Below, piece by piece: positions 9,019 to 17,165 of a DNA stretch of 49,861 bases. This stretch comes from Myxococcales bacterium. GTDB taxonomy: Bacteria; Myxococcota_A; Bradymonadia; Bradymonadales; Bradymonadaceae. Location: assembly GCA_007120035.1 (NCBI GenBank), contig SKON01000124.1:1-49861 (forward strand), given 5' to 3'. Numbering within the stretch: the stretch's first letter is position 1; every line of letters starts with the position of its first letter. Both the position numbers and the translations under genes were made by a program. The notes under the pieces were generated by a model. That model saw only the letters and a list, made by a program, of their open reading frames with translations, made no database searches and had not been told where the DNA came from.

Positions 9019-9040
9019 GTTGAACACTAATTGAACGCCC
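9019..9040. promoter_or_regulatory. Candidate CarH operator: 11-bp direct repeat
   Basis: TTGAAC occurs at 9020-9025 and again at 9031-9036, exactly 11 bp apart, both within AxTTGAAC-like contexts. CarH of Thermus binds successive 11-bp direct repeats, one per DNA-binding domain. The repeat lies 13 bp upstream of the carH-like start and just downstream of its candidate -10 box, so binding would block transcription start or early elongation. Confidence 0.45.
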
Positions 9041-9047
9041 TACCGAG

Positions 9048-9075
9048 ATCTTAATCACACTTCCCCCGTTGTGAA
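9048..9075 (-). promoter_or_regulatory. Candidate promoter of the carH-like gene
   Basis: Read on the minus strand, TTCACA (9075-9070; 5 of 6 matches to the -35 consensus) and TAAGAT (9053-9048; 4 of 6) are separated by 16 bp. The predicted start of transcription falls near 9041, adjacent to the TTGAAC direct repeat. Confidence 0.4.
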
Positions 9076-9190
9076 CAGCTTCTGAATTGTTTTCTTGCCT
9101 CCCCCCAGAACTACCGCGGATCCTTGTACTCCTTGCGCCGGTGATTATTCCTCCCGGAGATCTCTCCTTCTCCCTTGCACCGGAGTTCTG

Positions 9191-10171
9191 ATGGGTACCA
9201 TGGTCGATGGAAAATGGCGCACTGACGCCTGGATTCGTGACAACGAAGGACGCTTTGAGCGAGAGCCCACCACCTTCCGCGACGCCGTCACCGACGACCC
9301 CGGCGGAGACTTCCCCGTCGCCGCCGGCCGCTACCACCTCTACGTCTCCTACGCCTGCCCCTGGGCCCACCGCACCCTGATCGTCCGGGCTCTGATGGGC
9401 CTTCAGGACGCCATCTCCGTCAGCGTCGTCCACCCCCACATGCTGGAGGACGGCTGGTCCTTCGACACCGACTTCCCGGGGACCACCGGCGACGGTCTCT
9501 ACGATCTCCGGTTCGCCAGGGAGCTCTATCAGAAGGCCGACCCCAACTACTCCGGCCGAGTCACGGTCCCGATCCTCTGGGACACCGAAACCCAGACCAT
9601 CGTCAACAACGAGTCTCGGGAGATCATCCGGATGTTCTCCTCGGCCTTCCCCTCCCTGGCCACGACCACCACGGACCTCTTCCCCGAGGCCGCCCACGAC
9701 AAGATCGACCACTTCATCGACGCCATCTACGAGCCCATCAACAACGGCGTCTATCGCAGCGGCTTCGCCACCACCCAGCAGGCCTACGAAGAGGCCGTCG
9801 ACGAGCTCTTCTCAGCCCTGAGGCGCTTCGAAGATCACCTCGGCGAGAACCGATTCCTGGCCGGAGAGCTCTTCACTGAGGCCGACGTCTGCCTCTTCAC
9901 CACCCTCTTGCGGTTCGATCCCGTGTACTACGGACACTTCAAGTGCAACATCCAGCACGTCTACGAGTTCCCCCACCTGTGGAATTACACCCTCGAGATC
10001 TACCAGATGCCCGGGGTCGCCGACACCTGCTTCCTCGACCACATCCAGGAGCATTACTACTACTCCCACGAGACCATCAACCCCACCCGGGTGGTCCCCG
10101 TCGGTCCCCGCCTCAATCGCAACACTCCCCACGACCGGGCCCGTCTCCCGGGACGGATCGCCTCCCGATAG
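9191..10171 (+). CDS. Glutathionyl-hydroquinone reductase (xi-class GST, YqjG-type)
   Basis: A 326-residue member of the xi-class glutathione transferases, which reduce glutathionyl-hydroquinones to hydroquinones through a catalytic Cys. Visible are the N-terminal thioredoxin-like domain with SYACPWAHR (the Cys is the family nucleophile), the substrate and GSH region VTVPILWD...NNESREI, and the helical GST C-terminal domain with FTEADVCLFTTLLRFD. The frame is open upstream to 9095, but ATG 9191 is chosen because GGAG sits five bases before it and the protein then begins just before the family's usual GxWxTD segment. It is divergent from carH and may share the regulatory region. It converges with the next minus-strand gene across 12 bp. 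Confidence 0.9.
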   Translation: MGTMVDGKWRTDAWIRDNEGRFEREPTTFRDAVTDDPGGDFPVAAGRYHLYVSYACPWAHRTLIVRALMGLQDAISVSVVHPHMLEDGWSFDTDFPGTTGDGLYDLRFARELYQKADPNYSGRVTVPILWDTETQTIVNNESREIIRMFSSAFPSLATTTTDLFPEAAHDKIDHFIDAIYEPINNGVYRSGFATTQQAYEEAVDELFSALRRFEDHLGENRFLAGELFTEADVCLFTTLLRFDPVYYGHFKCNIQHVYEFPHLWNYTLEIYQMPGVADTCFLDHIQEHYYYSHETINPTRVVPVGPRLNRNTPHDRARLPGRIASR

Positions 10172-10183
10172 GCTGGTCAGCCC

Positions 10184-11239
10184 TCAAGGCATGATCATCT
10201 TCTTCACGTAGGTATAACCGTCTTCGTAGTCGTAGTAGACGATCAGCGTGAGATGATCTGAGCCTCGGACGAAGGACCGAAAGTCCGAGGCCTCGGAAGG
10301 AACCAACTCCTCTTGCACCAGTCGTGAGATCCCTCGCATCACGGGCTCCAACTCCCACCCGTAACTCCCCATGTGGCGGTCGTAGTAGCTCACCACTTCC
10401 CAGACAGGCTGAGTCGACCGATACAAGAAGGTGTGCATCCCTTCCTCCCGGCCCTGACCGCTCATCCGGCTGACCCGTCGACATCCAAAGCACAGTGGCA
10501 TTGTATGCTCAATGGGGTGCACCGTCCCCTCGTACACCGCTCCCGGGCCATGTTGGAACTTCCTCAGATCAAACCCTTCATCGGCCCAGACGGCAGTGAT
10601 CTTCGTCTTCAGACTTCCCTCTTCTCGTTCCGCATCGAGGAACCGAAACGCCCCCATCATATCGGCCGGATTTGCCATCCCCCCCTCAGCCTCTTCAAAG
10701 ACCTCTGCGAATGTCCGGGCCTGTCCGGCGGTCTCAACACCGACCATGGCCATCCGATTTCTCGTCAGGTGAATGGGTACCAACCCTCCGGTAAAGAACT
10801 CTTTGCTACCGACGAACGCTTGAGCGATATCGTCTTCATCGACGAACTCTCTGTGCGGCTCGATCGGCTCCCGTACCGTCTGGTGCGGAATCGTGTTCAC
10901 GCCCTCAGCCGCAAAGGCCTCCTGAAACCGATGCATCACTTGTTCCGGACTCTCCCGTGTCTCCGAATAGGAGAAGAACACCTGGTTTCCGTTGTGATCG
11001 TAGGACCGGGGCTGGGCCATTCCCTCTCGCTGCAGCACCCGGACAAACTTTTCATTCTTGGTCGTCTGGGAGGCAAAGATGTCCCAGATATCGGCCTCCG
11101 CCGTCTGTACCTCGCCGGTGGGCCCGTCGATGACCAGAAACAAAAACCCGATTCCGGCGATGACGCAACCGGCGAGCGCGATCTTCCCCAATACGGCCAG
11201 GAGCTTACCTCGACCGGGTTGCTTTTCGGTTTCCCTCAT
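10184..11239 (-). CDS. Membrane-anchored protein of unknown function in TadE/G cluster
   Basis: A 351-residue protein with one N-terminal membrane helix (about residues 12-36, LAGCVIAGIGFLFLVI) and a large, presumably extracytoplasmic domain. No family is recognised. The domain contains two similar-looking halves, each including a FxEAF/VFEEAE-type segment, and one CFGC pair near residue 245. The frame extends to an ATG at 11254 that overlaps the upstream stop as ATGA. ATG 11239 is preferred because AGGAG lies six bases upstream of it. It is the last gene of a four-gene minus-strand set with TadE/TadG-like proteins, so it probably works with them at the envelope; that is inference from context. 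Confidence 0.75.
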   Translation of the reverse strand: MRETEKQPGRGKLLAVLGKIALAGCVIAGIGFLFLVIDGPTGEVQTAEADIWDIFASQTTKNEKFVRVLQREGMAQPRSYDHNGNQVFFSYSETRESPEQVMHRFQEAFAAEGVNTIPHQTVREPIEPHREFVDEDDIAQAFVGSKEFFTGGLVPIHLTRNRMAMVGVETAGQARTFAEVFEEAEGGMANPADMMGAFRFLDAEREEGSLKTKITAVWADEGFDLRKFQHGPGAVYEGTVHPIEHTMPLCFGCRRVSRMSGQGREEGMHTFLYRSTQPVWEVVSYYDRHMGSYGWELEPVMRGISRLVQEELVPSEASDFRSFVRGSDHLTLIVYYDYEDGYTYVKKMIMP

Positions 11240-11250
11240 CTCTAGCTCCT

Positions 11251-12213
11251 TCATTCCGATTCACCGTACTTGCCGACCGCATCAAAAGAGTCGCTCCCCG
11301 ACAGTTCCTGCTTCACGATATCCAGTGTCACGAACTGGTTGGAGATGGTCTGTCCCGTCAGGTAGTAGAATCCATACTGGTGTTGCTCTCGCCCGATCTC
11401 TCCGATCTGATAATCCACCCAGGGGATCGACTGATCGTCATGAGCGTTCGGCGAGAGAGCCGTCGCGTACGAGGCATACCAGTACTGAGACGTCCACTCG
11501 TACATGATTCGCACGTCGGTCATGGTTTGGGCTTCTCCACGCCCCTCCCCATACCGAATCCCGGCAAAGACGCTGGGCACCGCACCGGTGGCCTCGAAGA
11601 ACACACTCATCGCCGACTGAATAATACCGCCGACCGAGATATCCGTGCCGGTCACGGTGTCGAAGATATTCGACCCCGAATCCAACAGGTTGTCATCAAA
11701 CGCCCACTTCGGCCGGTAGTTCTCCGACCCGATCACCGAGCTGGTCAGGGACAGCGGTCCTGCCCCTCCTGTTCCGAAGTGATTGTTTAGACGAGTGGCC
11801 GCGTCCGTGTCTCCACTCCCATAGTTCACCCCACCGAAGCTCAACAGCCGGCTCAACTCCAGGTGGGCTTTCGACTCCCCCCAATGCCCCCCGACCCCGA
11901 CGGCGGCGGAAATCGCCGAGTCTCCGATATCCACCAGATGAAACCCATTGAGATCGGGCACCACCCCGGCCAACTCCGCTCTCGGAGACATATTTGCCAA
12001 GTGCATTCCCGTGGACTGCTCGTTGTGATCCACCCACATGTCTTGATAGGCCGCAGGGAACACTGCCACCGACGCGATCCCCGCTCGCCCTAGATGGAGA
12101 ACCACCCCCAGGAGAAACATGAAGATCGGCAGGGTGATCGCAAACTCCGTGAGCGCCGCGCCCTCCTCTTCTCTATGCCACAGTCCGACTAGTTTTCGAA
12201 TCTGCATCATCAT
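11251..12213 (-). CDS. TadE-like secreted pseudopilin-type protein
   Basis: A 320-residue protein whose N-terminus carries the TadE signature: a short positive segment, then EEGAALTEFAITLP with the conserved Glu near the start of a single hydrophobic helix (~20-45). The rest is a large exported domain, much longer than the classical TadE minor pilin (~180 residues), with no recognised fold. TadE/TadF-like proteins are prepilin-like and processed by TadV-type peptidases. The start overlaps the stop of the upstream TadG-like gene as ATGA at 12210-12213, indicating translational coupling. Three consecutive ATG codons (12213, 12210, 12207) make the exact start ambiguous. Confidence 0.75.
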   Translation of the reverse strand: MMMQIRKLVGLWHREEEGAALTEFAITLPIFMFLLGVVLHLGRAGIASVAVFPAAYQDMWVDHNEQSTGMHLANMSPRAELAGVVPDLNGFHLVDIGDSAISAAVGVGGHWGESKAHLELSRLLSFGGVNYGSGDTDAATRLNNHFGTGGAGPLSLTSSVIGSENYRPKWAFDDNLLDSGSNIFDTVTGTDISVGGIIQSAMSVFFEATGAVPSVFAGIRYGEGRGEAQTMTDVRIMYEWTSQYWYASYATALSPNAHDDQSIPWVDYQIGEIGREQHQYGFYYLTGQTISNQFVTLDIVKQELSGSDSFDAVGKYGESE

Positions 12214-14135
12214 TTGACTACCCCGTCCATTCGCTCGTCGGTCATCGGCTCGAAGCTCTGGTAGGTGGAGAAGATCTCTTCCAGAATCGTCATTCCCCCC
12301 TCAATGCTGATCGACTCCACATTGTAGGGCTTGGTCAGCAAGTTCTGGGTGTTCGCCGTCGACAGGAAATCCATCCCATGAGCCAACAGGATCCCAGCGA
12401 TCATCTCCCGCTGGATCTCCTGCAACCCATCCCAGGGTGTGAAGTCGCCATAAGACTCCCACTCTCCGTCGAGAGCAACGGGGCGAATCCTTGACGCCCA
12501 CACCGACTCCCAAAGGTGGGGGCCGTCGATGGGATCGTGATTGTACTTGTCCCGATCTCCCTGCCAGGCGATCTCCCCACGGCTCATCGCCCAGGTTCCG
12601 CTGCTGCCGAAGTCCAAGAGCCCTTGTTCCGCCGGGGCTCCCACGAAATCGTACTTCGTTCGAGCCCCCATGTTCCGGTGGGCGTTCGGGCGGTAGGCGT
12701 ACATCAGCGTGGAGCCCTGCATCAACCAGTTCGCGCTGCTATCCAACTCCCAGGCCGCCGCTTCGGCCGCGAAGTCGCCATATCGGTTCTGAGTCTGGCC
12801 TCCACAGCGATCTCGGAAGGACCGCGGCAACAACCGCCTGATGATCCGCCAGATAAACCCGGACCTGCCGTCCAAGATCTGCGTGGGATCTACAAGCAGT
12901 CCCAACGCACCGGAGAGGAACACCGCTCCATACATCCCCACGGAGTCAATATTGGAGCAACTGAAGCTATTGGTGACCTGCTGGATCGCGTCATTGAGCG
13001 CCTCATTCAACTCCGAGGTGGCACAGTCCATCCCGACATTGATGTACTCCGTGGCGCCCTCCAGACGTACCGACCCCTCCTGATCCTCACACTCCGGTGG
13101 ATCTTCGTCGTCGGGATCGGGCTCAGGACACGGCACTGGCGGGATGTAGTCGCAGTCTTCACAGTCCGAGAGGATATCTTCCAACTGCCCGCAGTTCTCG
13201 ACCTCGAAGTCCAGATCCGTGTCCCCTTCAATTCCATCATCGCCGAGATCGACGCCGTCAGGCATATCCCCTAACTGGTCTGTATCCAAACTCGACGTCT
13301 CCGTCACGGCTCCCAGGACGTTCTTCACCATGAAGTCAAAGAACATATACCAACGATCGGCCTGCCGAGTGATACTGGAGAAGAACGCCGCCGGCCCACC
13401 GCTCATGATAGCACCGATCGAATCCGGCAGGCTCGGGGCCCACTGAATCTTCTCACACATGTTATCCCAGCTGTTTCCTTCGGGCACCCGGATCGGAAGA
13501 GCGGCGGTGAAATTGTCCGACGCCTTCGGGGCCGGGTATCCCACGGTCACCGGCGCCGAGTTCGTGAAACCTCGCCAGACTCCCGCGGACCAAGCCCAGT
13601 ACGGCGTGATGTCCGCCATATACTGTTGGTAGTTGTTGTAGGCCCGGATCTCCGGGCCGAAGGTCCCCCGAACCACATCCTCCCATTGGGGTCGCCGATC
13701 TCCGAAGTGTTCGAGCGCATACACACAACTTGCCGCCGCCGATATCCTCGCCATCTGCTTGCACACCGGCGTGATCAATCCCTTCGTCAGGGGTATCAAG
13801 ACCCCACAAATCGCCGTCAAGATCCACGCCACAGCGTTCAAGAACCCAAGCCACCCCATCACCGCGTCATAGCCGGCCACATACCCGACGTTGATCCGCT
13901 TGCCCACGTTGGCAAAGGAGATCATGTTCATGGTCCGAGCCATCACCGCCGCCTGGCTATGGGCAGAGGCGTCGGCCGCCGCTTGGATATGTGCCTTCTC
14001 CTGAGAGACCTCGGCCACATCCATGACCAACAGGCCCATCATCACGATGATCAAGATCCCCGCCAGGCAGAGCATCGCCAGAGCCCCTCGTTCCTGACTG
14101 TGAATCTCTTTGAACCTTCGCATCGGCATCTTCAT
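12210..14135 (-). CDS. TadG-like Flp-pilus-assembly-type protein
   Basis: A 641-residue protein with the TadG/TadE-like N-terminus: QERGALAMLCLAGILIIVMM, a membrane helix at ~14-36, then DVAEVSQEKAHIQAAADASA. That last segment matches the family's pattern of a helix followed by an (A/S)xxAADAAA-type stretch. A second hydrophobic stretch lies near residues 90-125. The remainder is an exported domain with a Cys- and acid-rich insertion (roughly 300-350, many Cys, Asp, Glu and Pro) that may be disulfide-bonded or metal-binding. No von Willebrand A motif is clear. It sits between two TadE-like genes. No TadA ATPase, TadB/C, RcpA or prepilin peptidase is in the window, so any secretion machinery must lie elsewhere. 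Confidence 0.75.
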   Translation of the reverse strand: MKMPMRRFKEIHSQERGALAMLCLAGILIIVMMGLLVMDVAEVSQEKAHIQAAADASAHSQAAVMARTMNMISFANVGKRINVGYVAGYDAVMGWLGFLNAVAWILTAICGVLIPLTKGLITPVCKQMARISAAASCVYALEHFGDRRPQWEDVVRGTFGPEIRAYNNYQQYMADITPYWAWSAGVWRGFTNSAPVTVGYPAPKASDNFTAALPIRVPEGNSWDNMCEKIQWAPSLPDSIGAIMSGGPAAFFSSITRQADRWYMFFDFMVKNVLGAVTETSSLDTDQLGDMPDGVDLGDDGIEGDTDLDFEVENCGQLEDILSDCEDCDYIPPVPCPEPDPDDEDPPECEDQEGSVRLEGATEYINVGMDCATSELNEALNDAIQQVTNSFSCSNIDSVGMYGAVFLSGALGLLVDPTQILDGRSGFIWRIIRRLLPRSFRDRCGGQTQNRYGDFAAEAAAWELDSSANWLMQGSTLMYAYRPNAHRNMGARTKYDFVGAPAEQGLLDFGSSGTWAMSRGEIAWQGDRDKYNHDPIDGPHLWESVWASRIRPVALDGEWESYGDFTPWDGLQEIQREMIAGILLAHGMDFLSTANTQNLLTKPYNVESISIEGGMTILEEIFSTYQSFEPMTDERMDGVVK

Positions 14136-14196
14136 TTCTCTTCCTTATTTCAGCCGTTCCAACGACTGCTTTACTGCCTCGCCCGTCGACGCCCTG

Positions 14197-15150
14197 TCAG
14201 GGCCGACCCACATAATAGACCTGGGCTGGCAACCGATAGTCCGACTCATGGGGCTGAAAGTACGTATTTGTGCCCATGCTCTCTCCGAAGAGAGCTCCCA
14301 CCAGTGGCATCGCCTGGAAGTAGTGATAGGTGTACTCTGCGTATACCATTCCCTGCTCCCCTTCGGCGGGGAAATGCACGTCGATGATTTCCGTGGACCG
14401 GTACGCGTGGGTGAACTTCGTCCGGGCTCGCTCTCCGTTGGAGGCCGACCCGTCCAGGCCCGCCGCCACCTGCAGTCGCTCACCGGGGACCGTACTCAGA
14501 CCCAACGCATCGGCGATGGACATGGGAAAGAGCATAAACCGCGCTTCCATCAGGTCACGGGTCTGCTCCGCCCGGGGTGTCAACGCTGCGTTTCTCTCAT
14601 ATCCCGGAAACGCCCCGGGCGCCGTCGGTGCCATCACCAACGCCACGGAGATTCGCACTCGATCTTTGAGCTCCTCCTCGTCGATCCCTTCCTGATGCCA
14701 CACCCACGCGGTCCGAGTCGCTTGAAACTCGGCCACCTTGTGCAGGATCGCCGTCATGTTGTTCAAGGACATCTGGAACATCCCGAAGATCAAGAGCATC
14801 AGCACCGGCAGCACGATGATCGTCTCCGTGATCACCGTCCCCTTGGCCCTCTTGACCACCCGAGGGGTCCGTTTCGCCAATCGCCCCAGATCCAGATAGC
14901 TGAACAGGAGCGCCCCCATCGTCCACAGGCATCCCGCCAACCCCAACTGGATCACCAGGCGGAACACCACGGCGTCCCCCATCCCGTTCTCCATGGCGAA
15001 CCCTACCGCCCCCAGGGCTGTCTGCAGGGGCATGGACAACGCCACCAACGCCGTGAACACCAGGGTCACACCGATCAGGTGAAAGAGTCCGGCGATCACG
15101 ACCGCCCCGGCGGTCCACTTCTTTCGGCCTTTTTCGCTTGTCTTCGTCAT
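14197..15150 (-). CDS. Multi-pass protein with internal TadE-like segment
   Basis: A 317-residue protein and the first gene of the TadE/G-like set. The ATG at 15150 is chosen because AAGGAAG lies about seven bases upstream; the open frame continues to a GTG at 15318. After a Lys-rich start there are two hydrophobic helices (~12-40 and ~50-80). Then a positively charged segment leads into GTVITETIIVLPVLMLLIFG, a typical TadE signature with its Glu, followed by a ~200-residue exported domain. Having two extra membrane helices in front of the TadE helix is unusual and means the TadE segment cannot be a normal N-terminal prepilin leader here. The next gene starts 62 bp downstream. Confidence 0.72.
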   Translation of the reverse strand: MTKTSEKGRKKWTAGAVVIAGLFHLIGVTLVFTALVALSMPLQTALGAVGFAMENGMGDAVVFRLVIQLGLAGCLWTMGALLFSYLDLGRLAKRTPRVVKRAKGTVITETIIVLPVLMLLIFGMFQMSLNNMTAILHKVAEFQATRTAWVWHQEGIDEEELKDRVRISVALVMAPTAPGAFPGYERNAALTPRAEQTRDLMEARFMLFPMSIADALGLSTVPGERLQVAAGLDGSASNGERARTKFTHAYRSTEIIDVHFPAEGEQGMVYAEYTYHYFQAMPLVGALFGESMGTNTYFQPHESDYRLPAQVYYVGRP

Positions 15151-15446
15151 CGTTCCGCTTCCTTGTTCCACGGAGTCCTTCATCATCGAGCGCCGCACCT
15201 GCACGTTTGATGCAAAAGATGTACCAACTACGGCGCCCCTCACGAGCCCACCGAAGATCCCTTGAAGTACGCGATGATCCCCGCCTGAGCTCCTCTCTTC
15301 ACTATGACTTTCTGGCACATTCTGGGCCTCATCTCGTCCTATCTCGACTGATCTGGGGACAACTTACCCCACTTTCCATGCACGACTGATTCATCAGTCA
15401 CGATAACAGAGAAAGTCGCTGATTTCGACTCTCATGGGAGACAAAT
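15151..15446. promoter_or_regulatory. Divergent intergenic region with 7-bp palindrome
   Basis: This 296-bp gap separates the minus-strand TadE/G-like set from comM and must hold both promoters. The clearest element is the inverted repeat GACTGAT-TC-ATCAGTC (15384-15399), 48 bp upstream of comM, which is a plausible operator. GGGAG lies six bases before the comM ATG. No RNA gene or convincing small ORF was seen. The 5' extension of the TadE-like frame to 15318 has no ribosome site. Confidence 0.4.
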
Positions 15447-17006
15447 ATGCTCGCTCGCATTCACTCCGGCGCCGTCCTCGGGATCGACGCCTTTCAGATC
15501 GACGTCGAGGCCGACATCACCCTCGGTTTCTCGGCCTTTCATCTCGTCGGACTCCCGGACAGCGCCGTCCGGGAGAGCCGCCTCCGGGTCCAATCCGCCC
15601 TGGAGAGCCTCGCCATGACCTTCCCCCGAAGCCGGCGGGTCACGATCAACCTCGCCCCGGCGTCGATCCGCAAAGATGGCACGGCCCTGGATCTCCCCAT
15701 CGCCCTGGCCATCCTGGTCGCTCAGGAGGAGCTCTCCCTGGACCAACACCTCCCCCTGGACCGGTATCTGATCGTCGGGGAGCTCGCCCTCGACGGCGCC
15801 CTGCGCCCTGTTCGTGGAGTCCTTCCCCTCGCCGTGCTCGCTCGTGACGCTGGCTTTCGCGGCGTGATCGTCCCCTCGGAGAACGCCGCCGAGGCGGGGA
15901 TCGTCGACGGGATCGACGTCCTCTCCGTCCCCCACCTTCGAGCCCTCCTCGCCGTTCTCCAGGGCCGCCGTGACGTCGACGAGCTTCGGCATTCCTCTTC
16001 GCCACCGCCCTCGGGCTGCCTCGACGACCACCTCGACTTCGCCCAGGTCGCCGGTCAGGAAGCGGTCAAACGGGCCCTGGAGATCGCCGCCGCCGGCGCC
16101 CACAACCTCCTGATGGTCGGCCCCCCGGGCAGCGGCAAGAGCATGCTGGCCCGCCGACTCCCCACGATCCTGCCCCCTATGTCGTTCGAGGAGGCCCTCC
16201 AGACCACCCGGGTCTACAGCGTCACGGGACAACTCCAGGACCAGGGCTTGATGTCCCGACGTCCCTTTCGGGCCCCTCACCACACCATCAGCGACGTGGG
16301 GCTCGTCGGCGGCGGCTCCGGGGTGCCTCGTCCTGGAGAGCTGAGCCTGGCCCATAACGGGGTCCTCTTCCTCGATGAGATGCCCGAGTTCCGCCGGTCT
16401 GCCCTGGAGGTCCTCCGACAACCCCTGGAGAACCGGGAGGTCACCCTGACTCGGAGCATGCTCCGGGTGACCTACCCGGCGTCGGTGATGCTCGTGGCGG
16501 CCATGAACCCCTGCCGGTGCGGGCACTTCGGTGATCCCCACCGATGCCAGTGCAGCCTGGAGGACGTGAAGCGGTACCGCGGGCGCCTCTCGGGCCCCCT
16601 CCTGGACCGCATCGACCTCCATATCCAGGTCCCGGCGGTACCCTACAAGAAGATCCGCAGCGCCCACCGAGGCGAACCCTCCGAGGCGATCCGTCTGCGC
16701 GTGGAGGCCGCCCGTCAGGTGCAACTCCAACGATTCGAGGGCACCCCGTATCACGCGAACCACCAGATGGGCCCCGATCTCCTGCGGGCCCATTGCGTCG
16801 CCGACGACGCCGGCCACCGCCTCCTGGAGACCGCCGTCGACCACTTCGGGCTCAGCGCCCGGAGCTGCGACCGGATCCTCAAGGTCGCCCGCACCATCGC
16901 CGACCTCGCCCAATGCCCCTCCCTGACCTCCGACCACATCGCCGAGGCCATCCAATACCGGGGACTGGACCACCCCTCTCGTTCCCTTCAGAGCCTCTCG
17001 GGCTAG
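15447..17006 (+). CDS. comM: ComM/YifB family Mg-chelatase-like AAA+ ATPase
   Basis: A 519-residue ATPase of the ComM/YifB family. ComM is a hexameric helicase that promotes branch migration during natural transformation, although the family is widespread in non-competent bacteria. The N-terminal ChlI-like domain starts MLARIHSGAVLGIDAF and has GLPDSAVRESR (~34-44). The central Mg-chelatase domain has Walker A GPPGSGKS (~229-236), a following MLARRLPTILPPM stretch, and Walker B GVLFLDEMPEF (~306-316). A CxCGxxGxxxxxCxC-like Cys cluster follows (CRCGHFGDPHRCQC), then a C-terminal Mg_chelatase_C domain with RILKVARTIADL. Length is normal. The CRCG...CQC cluster probably binds Zn. Confidence 0.93.
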   Translation: MLARIHSGAVLGIDAFQIDVEADITLGFSAFHLVGLPDSAVRESRLRVQSALESLAMTFPRSRRVTINLAPASIRKDGTALDLPIALAILVAQEELSLDQHLPLDRYLIVGELALDGALRPVRGVLPLAVLARDAGFRGVIVPSENAAEAGIVDGIDVLSVPHLRALLAVLQGRRDVDELRHSSSPPPSGCLDDHLDFAQVAGQEAVKRALEIAAAGAHNLLMVGPPGSGKSMLARRLPTILPPMSFEEALQTTRVYSVTGQLQDQGLMSRRPFRAPHHTISDVGLVGGGSGVPRPGELSLAHNGVLFLDEMPEFRRSALEVLRQPLENREVTLTRSMLRVTYPASVMLVAAMNPCRCGHFGDPHRCQCSLEDVKRYRGRLSGPLLDRIDLHIQVPAVPYKKIRSAHRGEPSEAIRLRVEAARQVQLQRFEGTPYHANHQMGPDLLRAHCVADDAGHRLLETAVDHFGLSARSCDRILKVARTIADLAQCPSLTSDHIAEAIQYRGLDHPSRSLQSLSG

Positions 17007-17031
17007 GTCTCTCCGGGGATCCGTCGCACCA

Positions 17032-17059
17032 TTGACTTTCCACCCCCCTCCGGTATCGT
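17032..17059 (+). promoter_or_regulatory. Candidate promoter of the cupredoxin-like gene
   Basis: TTGACT (17032-17037) and TATCGT (17054-17059) are separated by 16 bp, downstream of comM and about 107 bp before the next start codon. Matches to consensus are 5 of 6 and 4 of 6. Confidence 0.4.
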
Positions 17060-17165
17060 AGCCTTCCTCACTCTCCTGTCGGGGAGACCAACTGACGCGA
17101 TGTAGCACCATTGAGGACATACCTGTTTCTGGTTCTGACAACCCTTGTCTTGTAGGAGGCACCCC

